NCBI RefSeq assembly: GCF_008386635.1
Contig: NZ_VUOE01000003.1
Span: 248,001 to 312,000 of the forward strand
Direction of reading: 5' to 3'
Length of the DNA stretch: 64,000 bases
Origin: Maribacter flavus
GTDB lineage: Bacteria > Bacteroidota > Bacteroidia > Flavobacteriales > Flavobacteriaceae
Position 1 is the first letter of the stretch. The number at the start of each line of letters is the position of its first letter. The notes below the pieces were generated by a model. The model saw only the letters and a list, made by a program, of their open reading frames with translations, had not been told where the DNA came from and did no database searches. Positions 53,297-62,461 of the stretch are shown here, one piece after another. The position numbers were made by a program, and so were the translations under genes.

Positions 53297-54598
53297 TTAT
53301 TGGTCAAACAAACTTCCTTGTAACCAATGTTTTTGAAATTTTCCATTGGGGTCATAGCGCTCTGCCTGTAATTTGGTGTTGAATTTTCGGTCCCTTGGGT
53401 CGTTGCCAACACCACTGTTATACATCCAGTTGCCCCAATTGCTGTGCACGTCATAATCGATGAGCATACTCTCAAAATAAGCGGCTCCAAAGCGCCAATC
53501 CTGCTCCAGTTCCTTGGCCCAATAACTGGCGACATTCTGTCTGCCCCTATTGCTCATCCATCCTGTTTTTTCCAGTTCCCTCATATTGGCATTGACAAAG
53601 GCATCGGGTGTATTTCCCTCTATCCATTGGTCCAGTTTTGACTGGTCCAGTTGCCAGTCGTACTGCTTGTCCAAAATTCCTTCAAGCCGAAAGATTTTGG
53701 GGCCATGTTTTAGAGATACATATTTGAAAAAATCCCGCCATATCAGCTCAAAAACCAACCAATAGGTATCCTGGTTTTTTTTGACCTCTTTCTCAAACTT
53801 CTTTACTTGCCAGTAAATCGAACGGGCAGAAATACTGCCATTTGCCAACCATGCAGAAAGTTTGGAGCTATAGTCCGTGCCCACCAAGCCGTTCCTGGTT
53901 TTTTTGTAATAGGCCAATTTTTTGGTTTCCCAGAAATAATGGGCAATGCGTCGTAAGGCCTGCGTTTCACCTCCCTGGAAAGGAAAAGCGGACCTATTGT
54001 CCGGTGTCGGTTCCGATAGTCCCAGATCTGTCAACGAAGGTAACTTCGTATGGTTTTCTAATTTGTTTGATTCAGGAAAAACCCTTTCAAAGGTAACCTC
54101 AGGACGAACCTTACAGTATTTTTCGCACTTTTTCCTGAATTCGGTAAAAACCTTGGGAATGTCCTCAAACTTCGTGTATGGAATATCCTCCATATGAAAA
54201 AGAAACTGGTCGTAGGTTTCCTCAAACTGTACGGCTTCACCCACCTCCCTTTTTACCGAATCCGATATAAAAACCTCGTCGCGCGTCCACTCTTTCTGGA
54301 GATATATTTTATGGATCTGATGTTCTTTTGCCAGTTTTGGGATGTGTTGCGATGAATTCCCCACATAGACGAACAACGGGATATTGAATTTTTTGAGATT
54401 TTCCCGTAATTCCCGCACGGATTCTATTAGAAATTTGGCGCGAAACCGTTCCGTTTTTTTAAATCCGAAATCCCCTTTTTCAAAATAAAGGGTATCAAAG
54501 CAATAAACGCCCATTACCTTTTCGCCCTGACTTGCTTTTAGAAGTGAGGTGTTGTCCTGTACCCGTAAATCGTTCCTGAACCAGACTAAATTAGTCAT
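53297..54598 (-). CDS. DASH-family cryptochrome/photolyase
   Basis: A 433-residue FAD protein that repairs cyclobutane dimers mainly in single-stranded DNA. Photolyase N-domain: [14 protein letters not shown] at 3-16; FAD-binding domain from about 200 on, with [21 protein letters not shown] near 245-265, WRDFFKY near 296-302 and the FAD motif [13 protein letters not shown] near 356-368. The start overlaps the stop of the DUF2256 gene by four bases (ATGA). It is followed by FeS-BCP after 116 bases. Confidence 0.93.
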   Translation of the reverse strand: MTNLVWFRNDLRVQDNTSLLKASQGEKVMGVYCFDTLYFEKGDFGFKKTERFRAKFLIESVRELRENLKKFNIPLFVYVGNSSQHIPKLAKEHQIHKIYLQKEWTRDEVFISDSVKREVGEAVQFEETYDQFLFHMEDIPYTKFEDIPKVFTEFRKKCEKYCKVRPEVTFERVFPESNKLENHTKLPSLTDLGLSEPTPDNRSAFPFQGGETQALRRIAHYFWETKKLAYYKKTRNGLVGTDYSSKLSAWLANGSISARSIYWQVKKFEKEVKKNQDTYWLVFELIWRDFFKYVSLKHGPKIFRLEGILDKQYDWQLDQSKLDQWIEGNTPDAFVNANMRELEKTGWMSNRGRQNVASYWAKELEQDWRFGAAYFESMLIDYDVHSNWGNWMYNSGVGNDPRDRKFNTKLQAERYDPNGKFQKHWLQGSLFDQ

Positions 54599-54741
54599 GT
54601 AAATTGTTTTTTGTTTTTTCTACATTTTTCACTGCAATATCGTACCTCGTCCCAATGTCTTTCCCATTTTTTTCGCCAACTAAATGGAAGTCCGCAAATC
54701 GGACAGGTTTTTGAAGGTAAATGTTGTTTTTTATGGGCCAT
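54595..54741 (-). CDS. DUF2256 protein, 48 residues (zinc-finger-like)
   Basis: A short gene between the flavin reductase and cryptochrome DASH. It encodes [20 protein letters not shown] and onward, with CPICG at 13-17 and CSEKC at 36-40, the cysteine pairs of a zinc-binding fold. The basic central part ([10 protein letters not shown], 21-30) is typical of DUF2256, a family that I recall often lies beside, or is fused to, photolyase/cryptochrome genes. Stop overlaps the next ATG (ATGA), and the start directly follows the flavin reductase stop, so all three are co-translated. Confidence 0.85.
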   Translation of the reverse strand: MAHKKQHLPSKTCPICGLPFSWRKKWERHWDEVRYCSEKCRKNKKQFT

Positions 54742-55371
54742 CTATTTTTCTTTTATTGCCTCATTTGGCCGCGCATAAGCGAATCTTTTCAGGAGTTTTG
54801 GAAGGGCATAGCCATCCAGACCAATATTGGCGATACTTTCCGCAAATTCTAGATTGATGCTGCCATCCTCGAACAGGGCTTCATCCGGAAGGTATATATG
54901 TTCTATGGCCCCAATAATCAGGACGCAGCCGTTTTCAGCGATTGTGTATTCATTTACGTAGGAACAGCCCAGTTTAATATGGCTTTCCTTTACATACGGT
55001 GCCTGAAATCCGTCGAGGTATTCCTCAGTCAAGCCAGTTTTTTCGAATTCCGACTCGTTATCCCCATATTTCGCCGAGGTTTGATGGCTTTGCTCCAATA
55101 TGGACCCGTTTACATGGTTTACTGTAAAAACGCCCGTCGCCTTCATGTTACTATAGGTATCCCTCCGTACCGTAAACGGTCTTAGGATAAAACCAAGCAG
55201 GGCAGGGTCGCTCCCAATGTGCGAAATGGAATTGAATATGGCCAGATTTGTAACGCCCTCTGGCGATTTTGTGCCTAAAAGGTTGCTAGGTCTGTACCCT
55301 GTGGAACTATTGATTAAATTTGCCCTAAATCTATTGGGGAGGTTTTTTAAATCCGAAAGATTAAAATGCAT
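54742..55371 (-). CDS. Flavin reductase-like domain protein
   Basis: A 209-residue FMN-binding split-barrel protein from the ATG at 55371. The flavin site is marked by IGSDPALLGFILRP near 54-67 and GVFTVNHVNG near 80-89; the end has VLIIGAIEHIYLPDEAL. It probably supplies reduced flavin or reduces FMN with NAD(P)H. Its stop touches the DUF2256 start. The position at the head of a photolyase operon suggests support of FAD-based enzymes, but this is inference. Confidence 0.88.
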   Translation of the reverse strand: MHFNLSDLKNLPNRFRANLINSSTGYRPSNLLGTKSPEGVTNLAIFNSISHIGSDPALLGFILRPFTVRRDTYSNMKATGVFTVNHVNGSILEQSHQTSAKYGDNESEFEKTGLTEEYLDGFQAPYVKESHIKLGCSYVNEYTIAENGCVLIIGAIEHIYLPDEALFEDGSINLEFAESIANIGLDGYALPKLLKRFAYARPNEAIKEK

Positions 55372-55500
55372 TCCTTCTTTATTTGTGTTTAATAAAATTA
55401 AATATTGGCTAAACAAAAACAGTTAATATTAAACTAAAACCTAAATTAATTTCTATTTTACCTTCCCGAATACCGTTAAAATAGACCAAGCATACCATTT

Positions 55501-56856
55501 ATGACCCAGACTAAAAAGAATATTGCCATCATAGGATCAGGGCTAGTAGGCTCTTTATTAGCTATTTATCTTAAAAAGTATGGGCATACGATTACCGTTT
55601 TTGACAGAAGGCCCGATATTCGTGAGGTGGAATTCTCCGGTAGGTCCATTAATCTTGCCATGAGCAATAGGGGTTGGAAGGCCCTAAGGGAAGTGGGGAT
55701 AGAAGATGAAATACGTAAAATAGGGATACCCTTGGATAAAAGGGCCATGCATGTTATAGGTAAACCTGAATACTTCCAAAAGTATGGGAAGGAAGGGGAA
55801 GCGATTTGGTCCATTTCCAGAGGCGTGCTCAACAAAAAAATGATCGACTTGGCAGAGCAGGCCGGCGTGGAGTTCAGGTTTGAGGAAAAGGTCTGGGACG
55901 TGGATTTGCCCAATGCCCAAGTGTTTACCGGAGAAACGGAAAAAGGCGCATGGAAGGCCTATGATTTTGATTTGGTATTTGGCTGTGATGGGGCTTTTTC
56001 CCGGGTACGTCACAAAATGCAGAGACGGAGTCGGTTTGATTATTCCCAGGATTTTATCGATGTTGGCTATAAGGAGTTAACGATACCGCCCAATGAGGAT
56101 GGTTCGCATAAACTGGACAAGAACTCCTTCCATATTTGGCCCAGGGGTCAGTTTATGTTCATTGCCATGCCCAATTTGGACGGTAGTTTTACCTGTACCT
56201 TGTTCATGCCATTTGAGGGGGAAGTTTCCTTTGAAAGCATAAAAACGAAGGAAGATGCCATTCAATTTTTCAGCACCTATTTTCCCAATGTACGTAAGGA
56301 TATTGAAAATTTGACCCATGATTTTTTCAAGAACCCTACCAGTGCCATGGTAACCATGAAGTGCTTTCCATGGACCTATTGGGACAAGGTGGCGCTTGTA
56401 GGCGATTCTGCCCATGCCATTGTGCCTTTTTATGGACAGGGCATGAACGCCGGGTTTGAGGATATTTACGTGTTAAACGAACTCATACGTACACACGGGG
56501 ACGATTGGGAGACCATTTTCAGGAACTATCAGGAAATGCGAAAGCCCAACGCCGATGCCATTGCAGAATTGAGTTACCGAAATTTTAAGGAAATGAGCAG
56601 TAGGACGGCCGATCCGCTATTTTTGCTGCAGAAGAAAATCGAAAAGCGTTTCGCTGAAAAGCATCCAGAGAAATGGATACCAGCGTATAGCAGGGTGACC
56701 TTTTCGGACAGGCCCTATGCAGAGGCCTTGGCCGAAGGTGATTTTCAGGAAAAAATCATGAAAGATATCATGGCAATGTCCAATATTGAGACGATTTGGG
56801 ATAGCCAGGAAGTCGAGGACAAAATATTGGAAGCCCTAAAGGATTCTTCTCAATAG
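55501..56856 (+). CDS. kmo: Kynurenine 3-monooxygenase
   Basis: FAD-dependent aromatic hydroxylase of 451 residues, converting kynurenine to 3-hydroxykynurenine with NADPH and O2. FAD motifs: GSGLVGSLLA (12-21), the DG segment FGCDGAFSRVRHK near 160-172 and LVGDSAHAIVPFYGQGMNAG near 299-318. It feeds kynureninase (at 40649) in the kynurenine pathway, though 13.5 kb apart. The last 7 bases overlap the convergent DUF4174 gene. Confidence 0.95.
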   Translation: MTQTKKNIAIIGSGLVGSLLAIYLKKYGHTITVFDRRPDIREVEFSGRSINLAMSNRGWKALREVGIEDEIRKIGIPLDKRAMHVIGKPEYFQKYGKEGEAIWSISRGVLNKKMIDLAEQAGVEFRFEEKVWDVDLPNAQVFTGETEKGAWKAYDFDLVFGCDGAFSRVRHKMQRRSRFDYSQDFIDVGYKELTIPPNEDGSHKLDKNSFHIWPRGQFMFIAMPNLDGSFTCTLFMPFEGEVSFESIKTKEDAIQFFSTYFPNVRKDIENLTHDFFKNPTSAMVTMKCFPWTYWDKVALVGDSAHAIVPFYGQGMNAGFEDIYVLNELIRTHGDDWETIFRNYQEMRKPNADAIAELSYRNFKEMSSRTADPLFLLQKKIEKRFAEKHPEKWIPAYSRVTFSDRPYAEALAEGDFQEKIMKDIMAMSNIETIWDSQEVEDKILEALKDSSQ

Positions 56857-57257
56857 TCCTTATTACGAATTTCTGCCCTTCGCATAGGCATACCATCGAT
56901 ACGGTCAAAGACCTTTTCCAAATCAAGGGGATAATCTTCTTTCATTTTGATGCCTCCATCCTTGCCGATCAGCAGGTAGCCATTGAATTCAGTAGGAAGG
57001 CTGATTTTGTAGCTCATTTTTTGGCCATCTGGAGTTGTCAATTCATTGTTTCTAAGAAAGAGGACGATCACATCCCTTTCATCGCAAGCTTCCATTTGGT
57101 GAGTCACTTTTTTAAATGCGATGTTGGATAGGGTTTCCTCCTCAGTGGCATCGGAAAGGATTAACACCCTATTATTCCATTGATAATCGGAAAGGTTTTG
57201 GGTGTATACCGTGTTTATGGACATAAGTAGTGTAATTATGGCTGCTAAAATTTTCAT
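56850..57257 (-). CDS. Exported DUF4174 protein
   Basis: A 135-residue protein with signal peptide (1-19, ending TVYTQ). The thioredoxin-like DUF4174 fold is suggested by YQWNNRVLILSDATEEE near 25-39 and the C-terminal GYLLIGKDGGIKMK near 93-106. Members have no CxxC and no known activity; the family's name entry links it to an unidentified role. It is convergent with kmo and divides its end by a 7-base overlap. Confidence 0.82.
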   Translation of the reverse strand: MKILAAIITLLMSINTVYTQNLSDYQWNNRVLILSDATEEETLSNIAFKKVTHQMEACDERDVIVLFLRNNELTTPDGQKMSYKISLPTEFNGYLLIGKDGGIKMKEDYPLDLEKVFDRIDGMPMRRAEIRNKDY

Positions 57258-57274
57258 CTACAGGAAGATACAAA

Positions 57275-57299
57275 AAAACCGTCCTTTTTGGGACGGCTT
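57275..57299 (-). terminator. Terminator of the zinc-ribbon-like gene
   Basis: On the minus strand the stem CCGTCC/GGACGG with an AAAAA-type loop is followed by a run of T (TTTTTTTG), 30 bases after the stop at 57326. Confidence 0.8.
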
Positions 57300-57325
57300 T
57301 CAAAACTTTTGTGACTATAACGCTG

Positions 57326-58105
57326 TTATAATTTAGCGAAGAGTTTTTGCATCTTTTCCTGTTCCTCGTCTGCCAAGGCAGGGTCTACCAAAATCCGACC
57401 ACTGTGCTCATCTGTTATAATCTTTTTTCTGGAAGCGATTTCCACTTGAACCTGTGGAGGAATGGTGAAGAAAGAACCACCGGAAGCGCCCCTTTCAATA
57501 GGTACCACGGCCAATCCGTTCTTAACATTGCCCCTTATACGGGCGTAGGCTTTTACCAAACGTTCCTCAATCAAATCCTGATATTTCAAGGATTCTTCCA
57601 AAAGCGCTTTCTCCTCTTTTTCGGTCTCTGCCAAAATAGCGTCCAATTCGCCTTTTTTATGCTTTAAGTGCGCTTCACGCTCTGCCAACTTCTCTTTGGT
57701 ATCGGCAATCACTTCTTTCTTCTGCTCAATCTGTGCCTTGAATTCCTTGATGTTTTTCTCAGCAAGCTGGATTTCCAACTCCTGAAATTCCAATTCCTTG
57801 CTTATGGAGTTGAATTCGCGGCTGTTCCTTACATTCTTTTGCTGCTCATTGTATTTTTTTATCAAGGCTTTTGCCTCCTCAATAATGTTTTTCTTGGCCC
57901 CAATTTCATAATTGATGGTTTCCAAATCCGTCTTAAGCTTATCCAGTCTTGTTTTTAGGCCAAGCACATCGTCCTCCAAATCTTCTACTTCCAAGGGTAG
58001 TTCTCCACGTACATTTCTTATTTCATCTACTCTGGAATCAATCAATTGAAGGTCATACAACGCCCTTAACTTTGCTTCTACAGACGATTCTTCTTTTTTT
58101 GCCAT
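57326..58105 (-). CDS. Coiled-coil protein of the C4-zinc-ribbon family with cysteines lost
   Basis: A 259-residue protein. Residues about 10-180 form a long antiparallel coiled coil (LKTRLDKLKTDLETINYEIG, EKNIKEFKAQIEQKKEVI). The C-terminal part (200-245) follows the zf-RING_7/CT398 zinc ribbon, with LPxQ-like FFTIPPQVQVEI and SGRILVDP, but the expected cysteine pairs are replaced (GASGGS; DEHSGRIL), so it contains no cysteine. Known members are thought to bind other proteins or nucleic acids. It lies two bases after nif3 and is co-transcribed. Confidence 0.88.
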   Translation of the reverse strand: MAKKEESSVEAKLRALYDLQLIDSRVDEIRNVRGELPLEVEDLEDDVLGLKTRLDKLKTDLETINYEIGAKKNIIEEAKALIKKYNEQQKNVRNSREFNSISKELEFQELEIQLAEKNIKEFKAQIEQKKEVIADTKEKLAEREAHLKHKKGELDAILAETEKEEKALLEESLKYQDLIEERLVKAYARIRGNVKNGLAVVPIERGASGGSFFTIPPQVQVEIASRKKIITDEHSGRILVDPALADEEQEKMQKLFAKL

Positions 58106-58107
58106 AT

Positions 58108-59202
58108 TTAAAAATACTTGATAGGATTTGTTATACTTTCCGATAAACGGATTGCAAAATTAGGAATTTTTTTCGTAAGATAATCAACTAAAAGGTTTTT
58201 TGTAAACTGCTCAGTTTCAAAGTGTCCAATGTCCGCAATGACCATTTTATTTTCGGCTTCGTAAAACTGATGGTATTTAACGTCGGCCGTAACGAAAACG
58301 TCGGCTCCCGCGGCTTTTGCGGCTCCAATGGCAAATGCCCCGCTTCCCCCTAAAACCGCCACTTTTTTTACCGGTGAATCCCTCAAATTGGAATGTCTTA
58401 CCACTTGGGCCTTCATCGTCTTCTTAAGGTGTTTCAAAAAGGATGTTTCCGGCATGGCTTCCTCAAGTTCACCGATCATTCCCATACCTATCTGCTGGTT
58501 TCGGTTCTCCAAGGAATATACTTCATAGGCCACTTCCTCATACGGGTGGTTTGTCATCAAAGCATCCAAAACATTTCTTTCAGAGGACTTTAGGTAGGTC
58601 ACATGGACCATTGTTTCCCTTTCAAAATGCGTCTTTCCAATTTCTCCTATCGTTGGATTACTGTTTTCGCCCGCTTTATAACTTCCTGTTCCTTTAAGCG
58701 TAAAACTACAATGGCTGTAATTGCCGATATTTCCGGCACCCGCTTCAAAAAGTTTTTTCTTGAGCTTCTCTGCTTCGGCCACTGGAACATAGGTGGTGAG
58801 TTTACGGATCGTATCCTTTTTGGGTATCAGTATCTCATTATTGATAAGGCCCAAGACCTCACATATTTTGGCATTGACCCCGTTAAAGGAATTATCCAGG
58901 GCCGTGTGGATGGCATAAATCGCGATGTTGTTCCGAATCGCCTTTAATACGGTGCGCTCCACATAGTTTTTACCGGTTATCTTTTTTAATCCCCCAAAAA
59001 TAATGGGGTGAAAACTAACAATGAGGTTACAATCCTTGGCAATTGCCTCGTCCACTACAATTTCCAAGGTATCCAAGGTCACCAAAATTCCGCTTACCTC
59101 CATGGAACTGTCGCCTACCAAAAGACCGACGTTATCAAAATCCTCCGAGTGATCCAAAGGAGCAAGTTCTTCCAGAATTTGGGCAACCGATCTAACCGTC
59201 AT
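58108..59202 (-). CDS. Nif3-like dinuclear metal-centre hexameric protein (YqfO type)
   Basis: A 364-residue protein from the ATG at 59202 (the TTG at 59208 is less likely). N-terminal half: HPIIFGGLKKITG near 64-76; C-terminal half: DVFVTADVKYHQFYEAE near 297-313 and IGHFETEQF near 319-327. Together they supply the His/Glu ligands of the two-metal site. The 130-residue insert in the middle is the PII-like domain of longer members such as YqfO. Function uncertain (some are linked to GTP cyclohydrolase I type 2). Confidence 0.92.
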   Translation of the reverse strand: MTVRSVAQILEELAPLDHSEDFDNVGLLVGDSSMEVSGILVTLDTLEIVVDEAIAKDCNLIVSFHPIIFGGLKKITGKNYVERTVLKAIRNNIAIYAIHTALDNSFNGVNAKICEVLGLINNEILIPKKDTIRKLTTYVPVAEAEKLKKKLFEAGAGNIGNYSHCSFTLKGTGSYKAGENSNPTIGEIGKTHFERETMVHVTYLKSSERNVLDALMTNHPYEEVAYEVYSLENRNQQIGMGMIGELEEAMPETSFLKHLKKTMKAQVVRHSNLRDSPVKKVAVLGGSGAFAIGAAKAAGADVFVTADVKYHQFYEAENKMVIADIGHFETEQFTKNLLVDYLTKKIPNFAIRLSESITNPIKYF

Positions 59203-59224
59203 TTTCAATGAATTATAAGGTTTT

Positions 59225-59232
59225 CAAAGATA
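59225..59232 (-). promoter_or_regulatory. -7 box of the nif3-coiled-coil unit
   Basis: TATCTTTG on the minus strand matches TAnnTTTG, 22 bases before the ATG at 59202. A -33 TTG at the usual distance was not found. Confidence 0.45.
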
Positions 59233-59253
59233 AAATATTATAATTTCGTTCTA

Positions 59254-60261
59254 ATGCAACTCTTGAGAAAACTTCTGTTCCCATTTTCGTTGATCTATGC
59301 CCTTGTGGTCCATTTGCGGAACTTCCTGTTCGATAAAGGTGTTTTCTCATCCCAAAAATTTGATGTCCCCATTGTTTGCATAGGGAATTTAAGCGTTGGC
59401 GGAACAGGGAAGACCCCAATGACGGAATTCCTTATCGTACTATTGAAACCTCATTATAAATTGGCCGTACTGAGTAGGGGTTACAAGCGCAAATCGGATG
59501 GATTTTTATTGGCCGATGAACAAACCACCGTGGAGGCACTTGGCGATGAACCTTTTCAGATACATCAAAAATTCCCCGATGTAGCCCTTGCCGTTGATGC
59601 CGATAGGAGGGAGGGAATCCGGTTATTGTCCGATGCCGTAAAACCTCAAATGATTATCCTTGATGACGCGTTTCAACATAGGAAGGTCAAGCCCCATTTT
59701 TCCTTTTTACTGACGCCGTATGGAGATTTGTATACGGATGATTGGTATCTGCCAACGGGTAATTTGAGGGATAGCAAAAAAGCGGCCCAACGTGCGGATA
59801 TTATTGTTGTTACTAAGTGTCCTTCGAAAATAACAAAGACCGAGCAAGGTACAATTTTGGAAAAGCTAAAACCACATAAACATCAGGTCGTTCTTTTTAG
59901 TTTTTTGGATTATGACGATGCCTTTCACGGACCATCGGAAAAGATGGAAGTTGAGGCCCTGCACGGAAAGGAAATTACCTTGGTGACAGGGATTGCCAAT
60001 CCTGCACCCTTGGTAGGTTATTTAAAATCCAAGGGTCTCACCTTTGAGCATTTGGCGTTCAAGGATCATCATTTTTTCACCCAAAAGGAAATCGATTTGC
60101 TGAACCGGAAACGGTTGGTCATTACTACGGAAAAGGATTTTGTTCGATTGCGAAATCACGTATCGAACCTGTATTATCTGCCTGTAATGCATCGGTTTAT
60201 GGGCGACGGTCAGCATATTATCTATGATGCCCTTACCAAACTTATGAAAGAGAGGTCCTAA
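59254..60261 (+). CDS. lpxK: Tetraacyldisaccharide 4'-kinase
   Basis: Inner-membrane kinase that phosphorylates the 4' position of the lipid A disaccharide. The 335 residues have an N-terminal membrane helix (about 8-22), a P-loop (GNLSVGGTGKTP, 44-55) and the DDAFQHRKV segment near 136-144, which carries the catalytic Asp and His. ITTEKDFVRL near 288-297 is another family mark. The 3' end overlaps the convergent histidine kinase gene by 20 bases. Confidence 0.94.
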   Translation: MQLLRKLLFPFSLIYALVVHLRNFLFDKGVFSSQKFDVPIVCIGNLSVGGTGKTPMTEFLIVLLKPHYKLAVLSRGYKRKSDGFLLADEQTTVEALGDEPFQIHQKFPDVALAVDADRREGIRLLSDAVKPQMIILDDAFQHRKVKPHFSFLLTPYGDLYTDDWYLPTGNLRDSKKAAQRADIIVVTKCPSKITKTEQGTILEKLKPHKHQVVLFSFLDYDDAFHGPSEKMEVEALHGKEITLVTGIANPAPLVGYLKSKGLTFEHLAFKDHHFFTQKEIDLLNRKRLVITTEKDFVRLRNHVSNLYYLPVMHRFMGDGQHIIYDALTKLMKERS

Positions 60262-62461
60262 CCTTTTTATCAAAGATGTTTTCCCCTATTTTCTGATAGA
60301 ATATTTCTGGCTTAAAGGGCTTTGTTACCACATCGTTACACCCAGCGGCGTAAAAGCTCTCCACGCTATCGTCCAGAGAGATGGCCGTAAGTGCAATGAT
60401 GGGGGTGGTTTGGTTGAATTTTCGAATTTGAATGGTCGCCTCTTCCCCACTAATGCCCGGCATGTGAATATCCATTAATATGGCATCATACTCATTATCC
60501 TTGGCGAGTGCAACGGCCTCTTCCCCGCTACCTGCAATATCGCAGCTGATCTCCTTTTTATTGAGCATTTTCTTGGTAATCACCTGATTGATCTTGTTAT
60601 CCTCCACCACCAAGATGTGAAGTCCCTTGAAATCATATTCGCCTTTGGTAATTTCAAAAGCGATCTCATCCTCCAGCTCTTCCTTACTTTTCATATCGAT
60701 TTCAAAACTGAAGGAACTTCCTTCGCCCAAATTGCTCCGCAGCTCAATCTTACTCTCAAAAAGACCCAAAAGACTTTTTACAATGGTAAGTCCCAATCCG
60801 GTACCACCGTATTCCCTATTTATCTGAATGGATCCTTGCTCAAAGCCATCAAAAATACTTTGCTGTTTTTCTTTGGAAATACCAATTCCGTTGTCCTTTA
60901 CTTCAAAATAAAGGGTGACATCCTCCCCATTTTTCTCCTTGAGTTTACAGATGACCTCCACAATACCCCCACGGGTAAATTTTATGGCATTGCCAATAAG
61001 GTTCATAAACACCTGGGAAAGCTTCAGTGGGTCGCTCATCAAATGATTTGGAATCTCACTATCATAATCCAAAATCAATTTTGTCTTGTTTTCCTTGGCA
61101 CTCTGTTGCAGGGAATCCATCACTTCATTGATGACCTTTTTCAGATTGAACTCCATGTGTAAGGGCTCCAGTTTATTGGCATCGATTTTATTGATGTGAA
61201 GAATGTCATTGATAAAGTTCAAGAGATAATCCCCGGAAAACTTCAAGGCCTTTAAGTGCTCTTTTTGATGTTCGGCGGGGTTCTCTTCCAATAATAGATG
61301 GGTAAGCCCAGTTACAGCGTACAACGGTGTGCGCAATTCATGGCTAACCGTTGATAGAAAGTTGGTTTTGGCCTCCATGGCCTGTACGGCCCCATCCCTG
61401 GCTACTTGTAGTTCCCTATTTTTTGTCTGCAAAAGGTCGTTCGTCTTTAATTTGATCTGATTGTTTCTATAGAGGGAAACCGCCAATAAAGAGATTATAA
61501 TAAGAAATGCAGAGGTTAAAATAGCCGTTAGCTCAGAACGGTTTTGGGATTCCTTCAATTCCTGTATGGTATTTTGTTGTCGCGCTATTTCTTCGGTTTT
61601 GTAATCGTCCCTAATTTTATCCGCTGTTTTTGCCTCGACACGAACTTTTTCTATTGTGAACAACGAATCTTGAATGTCCAGTAAGTTTGTGCTATTCGAT
61701 AACGCCTTTTCATAAGCACCCAACTTTCCATAGACTTTTGCCAGCATGGCATTAGACTGTCTAATTTCGGAAAAGAAACCATTGGTATTGGCAAGGGCCA
61801 GGGCCTCTTCACCATTTTTGGCACTCTCCTCAAAATTTTCGGTTTTATAATGTAACTCTGCCAGTCCTAAATAACCACGTGTAGACAGGTAGTCCTTTTC
61901 ATAAATATCAGAGTTTACCACCAATGAATTCAAGTTTTTTGCGGCACTCTCATATTTTTCCAATCTCAGGTAGATCAATGCTTCGGTCAGTAAAATATTG
62001 TTGAAGAAATTTCTGTCGTTATTGAGTTGTTTTGCCTCGTTCAACATAAACAGTGCCTGATAGCTTTGATCCGCCCTAAAAAGTAAGATCGCTTCAATAT
62101 ATTTGTGAATGGCATCACCATAAGGGTAAGCAATATCGGCAAGTAGTACACTGGTTCGGTCCCAATAAAATTGAGTATCTTTTTCCCTATCCAACTTTAG
62201 GTAGAGAATTGCAAGCTCATGGTAACAATCAATCAGCCCTTTTATATCCTCGTCCTTTTCGGCTTCTTCCGCTGCTCTGTCCAATGTTTCAAGGGCCAGA
62301 TCAATTTTGTTCTGATTCCTCAGTCTTCGCGCCTCGTCAAAATAAGGATCCATATCCCTTACGGGAACCGAATCTTGGGAATGGAGGGATAATCCCACTA
62401 TTAAGAAAGCAAAAAGTGGTAGTAGCTTTAAAAGTTTTTTATGAAAGTATGTCTTTCTCAA
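60242..62461 (-). CDS. Hybrid histidine kinase with periplasmic TPR sensor and receiver domain
   Basis: A 739-residue membrane sensor. Order: signal segment (1-28), TPR-type helical repeats in the periplasm (about 35-285), membrane helix (311-331), coiled coil, HisKA with H374 (STVSHELRTPL), HATPase with NLIGNAIKF and GGTGLGLTIVKSLL near 555-565, then a receiver with phospho-acceptor D664 (ILMDIHMPG). No DNA-binding domain is present, so output goes through phosphotransfer or another regulator. The start is TTG at 62461, overlapping the gap stop (TTGA); no in-frame ATG could give the signal peptide. Confidence 0.9.
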   Translation of the reverse strand: MRKTYFHKKLLKLLPLFAFLIVGLSLHSQDSVPVRDMDPYFDEARRLRNQNKIDLALETLDRAAEEAEKDEDIKGLIDCYHELAILYLKLDREKDTQFYWDRTSVLLADIAYPYGDAIHKYIEAILLFRADQSYQALFMLNEAKQLNNDRNFFNNILLTEALIYLRLEKYESAAKNLNSLVVNSDIYEKDYLSTRGYLGLAELHYKTENFEESAKNGEEALALANTNGFFSEIRQSNAMLAKVYGKLGAYEKALSNSTNLLDIQDSLFTIEKVRVEAKTADKIRDDYKTEEIARQQNTIQELKESQNRSELTAILTSAFLIIISLLAVSLYRNNQIKLKTNDLLQTKNRELQVARDGAVQAMEAKTNFLSTVSHELRTPLYAVTGLTHLLLEENPAEHQKEHLKALKFSGDYLLNFINDILHINKIDANKLEPLHMEFNLKKVINEVMDSLQQSAKENKTKLILDYDSEIPNHLMSDPLKLSQVFMNLIGNAIKFTRGGIVEVICKLKEKNGEDVTLYFEVKDNGIGISKEKQQSIFDGFEQGSIQINREYGGTGLGLTIVKSLLGLFESKIELRSNLGEGSSFSFEIDMKSKEELEDEIAFEITKGEYDFKGLHILVVEDNKINQVITKKMLNKKEISCDIAGSGEEAVALAKDNEYDAILMDIHMPGISGEEATIQIRKFNQTTPIIALTAISLDDSVESFYAAGCNDVVTKPFKPEIFYQKIGENIFDKKVRTSLS

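Noticed and set aside
60617-61162. 181-codon plus-strand frame
   Set aside because: Antisense to the HATPase and HisKA part of the hybrid kinase.
60242-62461. Hybrid histidine kinase as a hybrid two-component regulator with DNA-binding domain
   Set aside because: The protein ends shortly after the receiver domain; no AraC-type helix-turn-helix is present.
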